A program made the translations under genes and the position numbers. The notes beneath the pieces are model-generated. The model was not told the origin of the DNA, made no database searches, and saw only the letters and a list, made by a program, of their open reading frames with translations. A stretch of 10,842 nt of DNA from Zoogloeaceae bacterium (GTDB lineage: Bacteria > Pseudomonadota > Gammaproteobacteria > Burkholderiales > Rhodocyclaceae): NCBI GenBank assembly GCA_031290535.1, contig JAITNI010000145.1:1-10842 (forward strand), read 5' to 3'. How positions within the stretch are numbered: position 1 is the first letter of the stretch; every line of letters begins with the position of its first letter. Shown here piece after piece: positions 1 to 7,054 of the stretch.

Positions 1-1
1 T

Positions 2-121
2 AGGGAAACTCTGAACAACTTCTAACCGTTCGGGCTGAAGCCCTGTCGAAGCCCTTGATTTTACAGGGAATGCCCTTCGACAGAAGCTCTCAGGGCGAAC
101 GGGATTAATCAGAGGTTCCCT
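2..121. repeat. MITE-like palindromic repeat, copy 1
   Basis: This is a 120-bp element with near-perfect terminal inverted repeats: GGGAAACTCTGA at 3-14 and TCAGAGGTTCCC at 109-120 match 11 of 12 when one is reverse-complemented. Inside are two further inverted arms, CCGTTCGGGCTGA... starting at 26 and ...CAGGGCGAACGG ending at 102. These carry the TCGAAG/CTTCGA and GTTCG/CGAAC signature of dispersed intergenic repeats in many Proteobacteria. The whole unit can fold into one long imperfect hairpin. It is about 95% identical by eye to the copy at 2280-2397 and more distantly related to the copy at 10620-10733. It has no coding capacity. The MITE label is inferred from size, terminal repeats and copy number; no parent transposase is visible. 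Confidence 0.8.
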
Positions 122-164
122 GGGGTATCGCGCAAGCCGTTTCGGGTTCAGGGCGGCTTTCGGG

Positions 165-170
165 TAAAAT
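165..170 (+). promoter_or_regulatory. Possible -10 box for purM
   Basis: TAAAAT preceded by GGG lies 50 bp upstream of the preferred purM start. No good -35 hexamer is seen at 16-18 bp spacing, so this is a weak call. If it is real, the ATG at 169 overlaps the promoter and cannot be the translation start, which fits the choice of 220. Confidence 0.25.
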
Positions 171-219
171 GAGCGCTTTGCCTGAATGCCTCATGCGTTT
201 GGGCGGGTTCGAGAACGAC

Positions 220-1266
220 ATGACTCTTCAACAAAAAACTTCCCTTTCCTATCGTGACGCCGGGGTGGACATTGACGCGGGCGACGCGCTGGTGGATCGC
301 ATCAAGCCGTTGGCCAAAAAAACCTTGCGCGAGGGCGTGCTGGGCGGCATTGGCGGCTTTGGGGCGCTGTTTGAGGTGCCCAAGCGTTACCGGGAGCCGG
401 TGCTGGTTTCCGGTACCGATGGCGTGGGCACCAAGCTGAAACTGGCCTTTGCGCTCAACCGGCACGACACCGTGGGGCAGGATCTGGTGGCCATGAGCGT
501 CAATGACATTCTGGTGCAGGGCGCGGAATCGCTCTTTTTCCTCGATTATTTCGCCTGCGGCAAGCTGGACGTAGACACCGCCGCCGCCGTGGTGGGCGGC
601 GTCGCCAAAGGTTGCGAACTGGCCGGTTGCGCCCTGATCGGCGGCGAAACGGCGGAAATGCCCGGCATGTACCCGGAGGGCGAATACGATCTGGCCGGGT
701 TTGCCGTCGGCGTGGTGGAAAAGGCAAACATCATTACCGGGCGCGAGATTTGTCCGGGCGACGTGGTGTTGGGGCTGGCTTCGTCCGGCGCGCATTCCAA
801 CGGCTATTCGCTGGCGCGCAAGATCATCGATCGCGCCCATCCCGACCTGAACGCCAGATTTGAGGACGAGCGGACGCTTGCCGAGGCGCTGATGGCGCCG
901 ACGCGCATTTATGTCAAATCCATTCTGGCGCTGCTGGAAAAAGTGAAGGTGAAAGGCATGGCGCACATCACCGGCGGTGGTTTGCTGGAAAATGTGCCGC
1001 GTGTGTTGCCCGAACAGACGGTGGCCGTGCTGGAAAAATCCGCCTGGCCGCGCCCGAAGCTCTTTGACTGGATGCAGGCTGAAGGGCAGGTGGCGGAAGA
1101 TGAAATGCACCGGGTGTTCAATTGCGGCATCGGCATGGTGGTGATCGTGGCGGCGGATGCTGTCGAAACGGCGCTGGCAAGTTTGCGCCAGAGCGGCGAA
1201 GCCGTCTGGCAGATCGGCCACATTGCGGCTCGGCAGGGCGATGAAGCGCAAACCCGCGTGGTGTAA
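220..1266 (+). CDS. purM: Phosphoribosylformylglycinamidine cyclo-ligase (AIR synthetase)
   Basis: PurM catalyses the fifth step of de novo purine synthesis: the ATP-dependent ring closure of FGAM to 5-aminoimidazole ribonucleotide in the cytoplasm. The 348-residue product has the normal family length. Family motifs are intact: the [13 protein letters not shown] nucleotide-binding segment at about 64-76, [11 protein letters not shown] at 141-151, [12 protein letters not shown] at 187-198, [13 protein letters not shown] at 249-261 and NCGIGM at 301-306. The reading frame is open from an ATG at 169, but the 17 extra residues do not resemble the family N-terminus, whereas the product from 220 begins in the usual way (short polar stretch, then [13 protein letters not shown]). 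The ribosome-binding site is weak. No purN follows. Instead the gene overlaps an envelope lipoprotein gene by 26 bp, which suggests co-transcription. Identification is very secure; the start is fairly secure. Confidence 0.97.
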   Translation: MTLQQKTSLSYRDAGVDIDAGDALVDRIKPLAKKTLREGVLGGIGGFGALFEVPKRYREPVLVSGTDGVGTKLKLAFALNRHDTVGQDLVAMSVNDILVQGAESLFFLDYFACGKLDVDTAAAVVGGVAKGCELAGCALIGGETAEMPGMYPEGEYDLAGFAVGVVEKANIITGREICPGDVVLGLASSGAHSNGYSLARKIIDRAHPDLNARFEDERTLAEALMAPTRIYVKSILALLEKVKVKGMAHITGGGLLENVPRVLPEQTVAVLEKSAWPRPKLFDWMQAEGQVAEDEMHRVFNCGIGMVVIVAADAVETALASLRQSGEAVWQIGHIAARQGDEAQTRVV

Positions 1267-1936
1267 GGCGGCGCGGGCGTTTGCCGTGACCTTGCTGGCG
1301 GCGGGTCTGTTCGCCTGCGCGGCACTGGAGCCGGCAGAGGGGCCGGACAAAAGTCAGGCGGCAAGACCGGAAGCGGATACGCTCAACGTGGCCTCCGCCC
1401 CCCAAAACGGGCAGGAAAATGCGCCAGAAAGCGCATCAGAACCTGCGCCAAAAAACGCCTCCCTCCGCCTCCCGGAAAACCTGCCGGATCAGACCGGCGA
1501 ACCCGCCTTGAAACTCGCGCCCAGAATGGTGGGCGCGGTCTTGTTGGGCAAGGCCAGTTATTACGGCAAAACGGACAAGTTTCAGGGGCGGCGCACCGCC
1601 AATGGCGAGCGTTTTGACGCCCGCGTCTTTACGGCGGCCAGCAATCGTTTTCCGCTGGGAAGCTGGATTGCCGTGCGCCGCCGGGGGATGACGCATTGCG
1701 TGGTGGTGTGGGTCAATGACCGGATGCATCCGCGCCACAAAGTCCGCATTGTCGATCTTTCCTATGCGGCGGCGCAGGCGCTCGGCATGATTCGCGTCGG
1801 GGTGGCGGATGTGGAAGCCCGGCAACTGCGCGGCGCGCCGGGCATCGAACCCGCGATTTGTTTGCAGGCGTTTTTACCGGAGTTGGCCGAACCGCTTGCC
1901 GAACCCGAAGCGCCGCCCGCGTTTTCCGAACCCTGA
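1241..1936 (+). CDS. RlpA-like double-psi beta-barrel lipoprotein, catalytic His replaced
   Basis: The product is 231 residues. It has a basic N-terminus, a hydrophobic stretch at about 12-25 and a lipobox LFAC, so Cys26 is the likely lipidated residue. Next come a Pro/Ala/Glu-rich linker (about 30-95) and an RlpA-type double-psi beta-barrel domain at about 101-195. Its signatures are [52 protein letters not shown] and GVADV. RlpA proteins are septal, SPOR-guided lytic transglycosylases acting on denuded glycan strands. The Glu (E123) and Asp (D160) positions associated with activity are present, but TAAH is here TAAS (Ser134). There is no C-terminal SPOR domain, and the protein ends in a short Pro/Glu-rich tail. 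It may be an inactive or altered RlpA paralogue. The start at 1241 is chosen for its signal peptide and the AGGG just upstream; the frame is open further back to 1157 inside purM. Family is secure, function is not. Confidence 0.88.
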   Translation: MKRKPAWCKAARAFAVTLLAAGLFACAALEPAEGPDKSQAARPEADTLNVASAPQNGQENAPESASEPAPKNASLRLPENLPDQTGEPALKLAPRMVGAVLLGKASYYGKTDKFQGRRTANGERFDARVFTAASNRFPLGSWIAVRRRGMTHCVVVWVNDRMHPRHKVRIVDLSYAAAQALGMIRVGVADVEARQLRGAPGIEPAICLQAFLPELAEPLAEPEAPPAFSEP

Positions 1937-2049
1937 ACAAAATTTTCAACCGGCGTTTTCCTTTTTTGTGCAAGCACCGGGGCGATTGCATGAATCTCCT
2001 GACCATTGATTCCCTGTCGCCAAAGCCCTCTTCGGGGCGCGGCTCATTT

Positions 2050-2134
2050 ATATCGCGGTTCCCACAATTTTCCGTTCATGGTGAGCTTGTCGAACCATGC
2101 CCTTCGACACAGAGTTTCAGGGCGAACGGCGGGG
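2050..2134. repeat. Composite intergenic repeat (forward copy)
   Basis: This copy has a left part (GCGGTTCCCACAATTTTCCG) followed by a palindromic core, TTCATGGTGAGCTTGTCGAA and then CCCTTCGACA...CAGGGCGAACGG. The same composite, including the left part, occurs in the opposite orientation at 9515-9622. The core shares the TTCGACA/CAGGGCGAACGG arms with the MITE-like copies, but the 12-bp terminal repeats are missing. It is non-coding in all likelihood; the short open frames running through it are by-products. Confidence 0.75.
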
Positions 2135-2237
2135 TGTATCTTTTGGGGATTGACTACATGTCGCATCCCGGATGCCCCCTGCGTTACGCGCAGAATTTGG
2201 ATGTTCATGCAATCGTCCTGATGCAAGCCCCGCAAGA

Positions 2238-2260
2238 GCCAGTCCCGCTGGCGATTTTTT
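2238..2260 (+). terminator. Candidate intrinsic terminator after purM / RlpA-like genes
   Basis: A 5-bp stem GCCAG / CTGGC around a 5-base loop TCCCG is followed after two bases by six T residues. The form is right for a Rho-independent terminator, though the stem is short and it lies about 300 bp after the upstream stop codon. It would end transcription of purM and the lipoprotein gene before the efflux operon. Confidence 0.4.
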
Positions 2261-2279
2261 GCGCGTCGCGCCGCGCTTT

Positions 2280-2397
2280 AGGGAAGCTCTGAACAACTTC
2301 TAACCGTTCGGGCTGAAGCCCTGTCGAAGCCCTTGATTTTACAGGAGTGCCCTTCGACAGAAGCTCTCAGGGCGAACGGGGTTAATCAGAGTTTCCT
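2280..2397. repeat. MITE-like palindromic repeat, copy 2
   Basis: This is nearly identical to the copy at 2-121, with a few substitutions and one- or two-base indels. The terminal inverted repeats are GGGAAGCTCTGA on the left and TCAGAGTTTCC on the right. The element, taken as GGGAAG...TTTCC, is flanked on both sides by TTA (2278-2280 and 2397-2399), which could be a target-site duplication (TA or TTA). That would be the clearest mark of past transposition in the window. It lies in direct orientation relative to copy 1, so the two bracket purM and the RlpA-like gene. Confidence 0.8.
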
Positions 2398-2413
2398 TAG
2401 CGGCGTTTTCTGC

Positions 2414-2429
2414 AATGTATATTTACATT
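2414..2429. promoter_or_regulatory. Possible repressor operator upstream of the efflux operon
   Basis: AATGTA-TATT-TACATT is a perfect 6-bp inverted repeat with a 4-bp spacer, AT-rich in an otherwise GC-rich neighbourhood and 133 bp before the adaptor start. TetR-family repressors of RND pumps (for example AcrR) bind palindromes built on similar ATGTA/TACAT half-sites, so this is a plausible regulatory site. No TetR gene is in the window, and a match this short could be chance. Confidence 0.3.
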
Positions 2430-2561
2430 TTTCATTATTCATCTGGCAGTGTCGCGCCGTACAATCTATTCTTTTCGTCGTGTCTTGCCATGTTTACGGG
2501 CGCGGCGCGGCGATGGAAGGCGGGGCGTTTGGCTGCGACTTGCCTGCAACAGGAAGTGAGC

Positions 2562-3716
2562 ATGGTAAAAAAACATCGCATCGGGAGGATTGTTCTGGTG
2601 CTGGTCGGGCTGGTCGGGTTGGGGTTTGCGGCGCGGGCGGTGCATCAGACGGACAACACGCCTCGGGCGGCGGCGGAAACGTCGGCGGCGGGGCGTGGGG
2701 CGGTTGTGGAGACGGCGCGGGTGCGGCGCGCCCGTCTGCCGGATGAAGTGAGCGCCGTGGGAACCTTAAAGTCCAATGAATCCGTGGTGCTGCGGCCAGA
2801 GACTTCCGGGCGGATTGAAAAAATCCATTTTGGGGATGGCGCGGAAGTCAGAACGGGGAGCCTCCTGATCAATCTGGACGCGGGCATTCAGGCGGCGGAA
2901 TTGCAGCAGGCGCAGGCCAATCTGGCGCTGGCGCAGGCCAACCAGCGGCGCAATGAAGACCTGTTCCAGAAAAAATTCATCAGTCAGCAATCGCTGGACA
3001 ACACCCGCGCCGCCCTGAAGGTGCAGGAGGCCAATGTGGCGCTGGCCGTCGCCCGTCTGGCAAAAACCCGCATCCGCGCCCCGTTTGATGGCGTGGTGGG
3101 CATCCGCACGGTGAGCGTGGGTGATTATGTGCGCGAGGGCGAGGAACTCATCAATCTGGAAGACATCAAAACCCTGAAAGTCGATTTTCGTCTGCCGGAA
3201 GCCTATCTGAATCGTCTTGCCAGGGGGCTGACGCTGGAAGTGACCTCCGACGCCCTGCCCGCCGCGCGGCTTCAGGCGACGCTGGCGGCCATTGACCCGC
3301 TGGTGGATGCCAATGGCCGCTCCGTCTCCTGCCGCGCCCTGCTGGCAAACCGGGAGGGACAATTGCGCCCCGGCATGTTCGTGCGTGTGCGCCTTTCCTT
3401 TGGCGCGCGCGAAAATGTGCTGATGGTACCCGATGAAGCCGTGGTGACGGGCAGCCAGCCGCAGGTGTTCCGGGTGGAGGCGGGCCAGGTCAAGGCCGTG
3501 CCGGTGCGTCTGGGGCAACATCTGGGTGGGCAGGTGGAAGTGCTGGAAGGCTTGCAGGAAGGGGATGCGGTGGTGGTCTCCGGGCAACTGAAAATCCGCG
3601 ACGGGCAGGCGGTGACGGCAACAGACAGCGCTCAGGCCGCCCCGCCCGAGGCGAACGCAGCGCAAAAAACGGGGCAGGCAGAGAAAAGGTCGCCCCCTTC
3701 GCCATCCCCCGTGTAA
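2562..3716 (+). CDS. RND efflux periplasmic adaptor (membrane fusion protein)
   Basis: The adaptor links an inner-membrane RND permease to an outer-membrane channel in a tripartite efflux pump. The 384-residue product starts with a basic patch and one membrane segment at about 8-25 (IGRIVLVLVGLVGLGFA). There is no lipobox, so it is anchored by the uncleaved helix or processed rather than lipidated. It then shows the first half of the lipoyl domain (about 74-106), an alpha-helical hairpin rich in Ala/Gln (about 107-168), and the second lipoyl half with the RIRAPFDGVVG motif (170-180). A beta-barrel (about 200-280, ending at the conserved LRPGMFVRVRL) and a membrane-proximal domain follow, then a Pro/Ala-rich tail from about 352. 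The start is set by AGGAAG at 2551-2556, six bases upstream; an open frame extends to 2415 without such a site. It pairs with the permease at 3960. The substrate cannot be read from the sequence. Confidence 0.95.
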   Translation: MVKKHRIGRIVLVLVGLVGLGFAARAVHQTDNTPRAAAETSAAGRGAVVETARVRRARLPDEVSAVGTLKSNESVVLRPETSGRIEKIHFGDGAEVRTGSLLINLDAGIQAAELQQAQANLALAQANQRRNEDLFQKKFISQQSLDNTRAALKVQEANVALAVARLAKTRIRAPFDGVVGIRTVSVGDYVREGEELINLEDIKTLKVDFRLPEAYLNRLARGLTLEVTSDALPAARLQATLAAIDPLVDANGRSVSCRALLANREGQLRPGMFVRVRLSFGARENVLMVPDEAVVTGSQPQVFRVEAGQVKAVPVRLGQHLGGQVEVLEGLQEGDAVVVSGQLKIRDGQAVTATDSAQAAPPEANAAQKTGQAEKRSPPSPSPV

Positions 3717-3959
3717 AAATCCGCCCGCCCGGACAGGCTCACTTCAACGCCAGACCCGCAAAGAGAAAACCTCATGTCTCACAAAAGAACGACGCTAAAA
3801 AAAAGAACGCGCCATGTCCAATCTCCCCCAACTGTTCAGGCTGAGGCCGTCGTTGCCCCTGTGCCGGCAAGGAATGCCCTTCAACAGCGCTTCAGGGCGA
3901 ACGGTGTTACAAGCTCAGGGCGAACGGCGTTATGCAGCGTTTTTTAAAAGGGTCTCCCC
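3717..3959. other. Unusually long gap between efflux adaptor and permease
   Basis: This gap is 243 bp, where adaptor and permease genes are often nearly contiguous. It holds a repeat (3831-3928). A 57-codon frame at 3774-3947 (basic start MSHKRTTLKKR) is preceded by GAGAAAACCTC, but its second half is translated repeat, so I do not call it a gene. No terminator is seen, so read-through to the permease is possible. Confidence 0.55.
3831..3928. repeat. Palindromic repeat between the efflux genes
   Basis: The core CTGTTCAGGCTGAGGC ... CCCTTCAACAGCGCTTCAGG, ending in GCGAACGG at about 3903, is followed by a second partial right arm, AGCTCAGGGCGAACGG, at 3912-3927. The internal GTCGTTGCC...GGAATGCCCTTC sequence is shared with the third MITE-like copy at 10620-10733, marking a subfamily distinct from copies 1 and 2. 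The 12-bp terminal repeats are absent. Confidence 0.7.
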
Positions 3960-6900
3960 ATGCGTATTTCTGAAATCTGCATCCAGCGCCCCGTTTTCGC
4001 CACGGTGCTCTCACTGGTGGTGATGCTGCTCGGCATCGTCTCTTACGGTCGGCTTTCCGTGCGCGAGTATCCCAAGATTGACGAGCCGATTGTGACGGTC
4101 TCCACCACCTATCGGGGGGCGTCGGCGGAGATTGTCGAGTCGCAGATTACCAAGCCGCTGGAAGACGCGCTGGCGGGGATTGAGGGGGTGGAGGTGCTTT
4201 CTTCCGTCTCGCGTTCCGAGCGCAGCCAGGTTTCGGCGCGTTTCAAGGTGGAGCGCGACCCGGATTCGGCGGCTTCCGATGTGCGTGACCGCGTCTCCCG
4301 CACACGCGGGCGGCTGCCGGATGAGGTCGATGAACCCGTCATCGCCAAGGTGGAGGCGGATGCCGACCCGATCATCCGCGTCTCCTTTTCTTCTGACCGC
4401 CATTCGCCGCTGGAAATCAGCGATTTTGCCACCCGCATTGTCAAGCCGCGCCTGCAAACCTTGCCCGGCATGGCCGATGTGGGCATTTACGGCGAGCGGC
4501 GTTTTGCGATGCGAATCTGGCTTGACCGGGCGCGGCTGGCGGCCTATCAGGTGACGGTGCAGGATGTGGAAGAGGCGCTCCGAAAACAGAATGTGGAAGT
4601 GCCCGCCGGACGCATCGAGAGCGCGCAGCGGGAGTTTTCCGTGGTGGCGCAGACGGATTTGCGGGACGCGGCGGGGTTTTCGGCCATCATCATTCGCACG
4701 GTCAATGGCTATCCGGTGCGGCTTTCCGATCTGGGGCGGGTGGAGGTGGGGGCGGAATCCGAGCGCAACGATTCCCGCTTCAATGGCAAGAGCGCGATCA
4801 CGCTGGGTCTCATCAAGCAATCGACCGCCAATCCGCTGGAACTCGCGCACGCCTTGCAGGAGGAACTGCCGCGCATCATCGCCGGACTGCCGGAGGGAAT
4901 GGCAGGCGAAATCTCCTACGACACCACCACCTTCATCGACCGCTCCATTGAGGCGGTGTTTTCCACCATTCTCGAATCCATCGTGCTGGTGATCCTGATT
5001 ATCTTTTTCTTCCTCCGCAATCTGCGCGCCACGCTGATACCGCTGGTGACGATTCCCGTTTCGCTGGTCGGCGTGTTTACCCTGATGTTCGCCCTCGGTT
5101 TTACCATCAATACCCTGACGCTGCTGGCGCTGGTGCTGGCAATCGGGCTGGTGGTCGATGACGCGATTGTGGTGCTGGAAAATATCTTTCGTCATATCGA
5201 GGACGGAATGCCGCGCCGCGAGGCGGCCATCAAGGGGGCGAAGGAAATCGGCTTTGCGGTGGTGGCGATGACCATCACTCTGGCCGCCGTGTATGCGCCG
5301 GTGGCCTTCATGACCGGGCGCACTGGCAAGCTCTTTATCGAATTCGCGCTGACGCTGGCCGGGGCGGTGCTGGTCTCCGGCTGCGTGGCGCTCACCCTGT
5401 CGCCGATGATGTGCTCGCAACTCCTGCGCCACCAGACCCGCCACAACCGCATTTTTGTCGCCGTTGAAAACGGGCTGAACCAGATGACTTCGGGCTATCG
5501 ACGCGGACTTTCCGCCGCCCTTCAGCGGCGCTGGGTGGTCGTCCTCCTCTTTTTCGCGGTCGCGGCGACGGGCGCGTGGCTGCTGGGCGCGATGAAATCG
5601 GAACTTTCCCCCACCGAAGACCGGGGCACCATCGTCGGCTCCTTCACCGGGCCGGAAGGCGCGACGCTGGAATACATGAACAAATACGCCCGCCAGATCG
5701 AGGCCATCTACGAACAGATCCCGGAAATCGAACGCAACAATCTTGCGGTGGGTGTGCCGATTCTGAATCGCGGCTCGTCTTTTGCGCGGCTCTCCGACTG
5801 GAAGGACAGAAAGCGCTCGGCGCAGGAGATTGCCGAAGAACTGCGCCCGAAATTCGCCGCCATCCCCGGCGTCCTCGCCGTGCCCACCCTGCCGCCCTCG
5901 CTCGGACAGGGCGGGCGCTCGCAGCCGATCAATTTTGTCATCATGACCAGCGCCTCCTACGAGGAACTGGCCAAAGTGACCGAAGCCTTTGTGCAGGAAA
6001 TCAGCAAAAATCCCGGCCTGAACAACGTCGATACCGACCTGCGTCTGAACAAGCCGGAACTCAATGTGCACGTCGACCGCGAACGCGCCGCCGACCTGGA
6101 GGTACAGGTCGAAACCGTCGGGCGCACGCTGGAAAGTATGCTCGGCGGGCGGCAGGTGACGCGCTTCAAGCGCGACGGCGAACAGTACGACGTCATCGTG
6201 CAGGTGGAAAACGTCGAACGGGTGACGCCGGAAGACATCCGAGACATTTACGTGCGCGGCAAAAATAACGACATGGTTCCGCTTGCCAACCTGCTGAGCG
6301 TGGAAGAAACCGTTAGTCCCCGCGAACTGAACCACTTCGCGCAACGCCGCGCCGTCAAGATCAGCGCCAACCTTTCCCCCGGCTACACGCTGGGCGAGGC
6401 GCTGCAATTCATGGCCGCCACCGCCGACAAAATGCTTGAGCCTGGCTACGCCATTGATTACGACGGCCAGTCGCGTGAATTCCGCCAGTCTTCCTCCTCG
6501 CTCACCGTCACCTTCCTGCTCGCCCTGGCCTTCATCTACCTCGTGCTGGCGGCGCAGTTCGAAAGTTTTCGCGATCCGTTCATCATCATGCTCACCGTGC
6601 CGCTTTCCATGACCGGCGCGCTGGCGGCGCTCTATTTTACGGGCGGGACGTTGAATGTTTACAGCGAGATCGGGCTGGTGACACTGGTCGGCCTGATTAC
6701 CAAACACGGCATTCTGATTGTCGAATTCGCCAACCAGTTGCAGGAACAGGGCAAGACGCTCCGGGACGCCGTGATCGAAGCCGCCGAACTGCGCCTGCGC
6801 CCCATCCTGATGACCACCGGCGCGATGGTGTTGGGCGCGATGCCCCTGGCTCTGGCGCGTGGCGCGGGCGCGGAATCGCGCCAGCAGATCGGTTGGGTGA

Positions 6901-7031
6901 TCGTCGGCGGCCTGCTGTTGGGGACTTTGTTTACGCTCTTTGTCGTGCCGACGGTTTATACTTTTCTGGCCGCCCGCAAACCGGCGCTTTCCGTTTCCCC
7001 GGCAGCGGCGGCTGCTCTGGCCGCCCAATAA
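3960..7031 (+). CDS. RND multidrug efflux permease (HAE1 family, AcrB-like)
   Basis: This is an inner-membrane proton/drug antiporter subunit of 1023 residues, the usual length for AcrB/MexB relatives. It opens with the first membrane helix (RPVFATVLSLVVMLLGIVSYG, about 10-30), then the first periplasmic porter region up to about 335. Helices TM2-TM6 follow at about 337-487, including GLVVDDAIVVLENIFRH with the proton-relay pair D400/D401. Next come a central segment and TM7 at about 524-543, the second periplasmic loop and TM8-TM12 from about 848, with the relay lysine K915 in GLITKHGILIVEFANQ. The catalytic residues of the family are therefore intact. AAAAGGG lies about 8-10 bases before the start. 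It works with the adaptor at 2562; the outer-membrane TolC-type partner must be encoded elsewhere. The HAE1 pattern favours hydrophobic or amphiphilic compounds over metals, but the actual substrate is unknown. Confidence 0.97.
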   Translation: MRISEICIQRPVFATVLSLVVMLLGIVSYGRLSVREYPKIDEPIVTVSTTYRGASAEIVESQITKPLEDALAGIEGVEVLSSVSRSERSQVSARFKVERDPDSAASDVRDRVSRTRGRLPDEVDEPVIAKVEADADPIIRVSFSSDRHSPLEISDFATRIVKPRLQTLPGMADVGIYGERRFAMRIWLDRARLAAYQVTVQDVEEALRKQNVEVPAGRIESAQREFSVVAQTDLRDAAGFSAIIIRTVNGYPVRLSDLGRVEVGAESERNDSRFNGKSAITLGLIKQSTANPLELAHALQEELPRIIAGLPEGMAGEISYDTTTFIDRSIEAVFSTILESIVLVILIIFFFLRNLRATLIPLVTIPVSLVGVFTLMFALGFTINTLTLLALVLAIGLVVDDAIVVLENIFRHIEDGMPRREAAIKGAKEIGFAVVAMTITLAAVYAPVAFMTGRTGKLFIEFALTLAGAVLVSGCVALTLSPMMCSQLLRHQTRHNRIFVAVENGLNQMTSGYRRGLSAALQRRWVVVLLFFAVAATGAWLLGAMKSELSPTEDRGTIVGSFTGPEGATLEYMNKYARQIEAIYEQIPEIERNNLAVGVPILNRGSSFARLSDWKDRKRSAQEIAEELRPKFAAIPGVLAVPTLPPSLGQGGRSQPINFVIMTSASYEELAKVTEAFVQEISKNPGLNNVDTDLRLNKPELNVHVDRERAADLEVQVETVGRTLESMLGGRQVTRFKRDGEQYDVIVQVENVERVTPEDIRDIYVRGKNNDMVPLANLLSVEETVSPRELNHFAQRRAVKISANLSPGYTLGEALQFMAATADKMLEPGYAIDYDGQSREFRQSSSSLTVTFLLALAFIYLVLAAQFESFRDPFIIMLTVPLSMTGALAALYFTGGTLNVYSEIGLVTLVGLITKHGILIVEFANQLQEQGKTLRDAVIEAAELRLRPILMTTGAMVLGAMPLALARGAGAESRQQIGWVIVGGLLLGTLFTLFVVPTVYTFLAARKPALSVSPAAAAALAAQ

Positions 7032-7054
7032 CCATCCCCCACATGGAGAACCTC

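Larger units (their letters stand above)
1937..2561. other. Gene-poor gap between the RlpA-like gene and the efflux operon
   Basis: This gap of 625 bp holds no gene I can support. Its contents are the composite repeat (2050-2134), a terminator-like hairpin (2238-2260), a full MITE-like copy (2280-2397) and a possible operator (2414-2429). A 144-codon open frame crosses the gap from within the RlpA-like gene, but it translates the repeats, has no ribosome-binding site and resembles no family I recognise. Nothing specific is seen in 1937-2049 or 2430-2550 beyond an isolated TACAAT at 2460-2465 without a clear -35. Confidence 0.6.

Noticed and set aside
148..1350. A 400-codon - strand frame opposite purM
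   Set aside because: It is the complement of a fully conserved PurM; composition is His/Gln/Arg-rich and no family is recognisable.
1858..2292. A 144-codon + strand frame across the gap after the RlpA-like gene
   Set aside because: It starts inside the lipoprotein gene and runs through the composite repeat; no domain and no ribosome-binding site.
2766..3665. A 299-codon - strand frame opposite the efflux adaptor
   Set aside because: It is the antisense shadow of a well-supported adaptor gene, with no domain seen.
3774..3947. A 57-codon frame between the efflux genes, beginning with a Lys/Arg-rich stretch
   Set aside because: A weak ribosome-binding-like sequence is present, but over half of the product is translated palindromic repeat and no similarity is recognisable.
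4011..7028. A 1005-codon open frame on the - strand opposite the RND permease
   Set aside because: The + strand encodes a complete permease with all signature residues. The antisense frame is His/Arg/Gln-rich with no recognisable domain, as expected for the shadow of a GC-rich coding strand.
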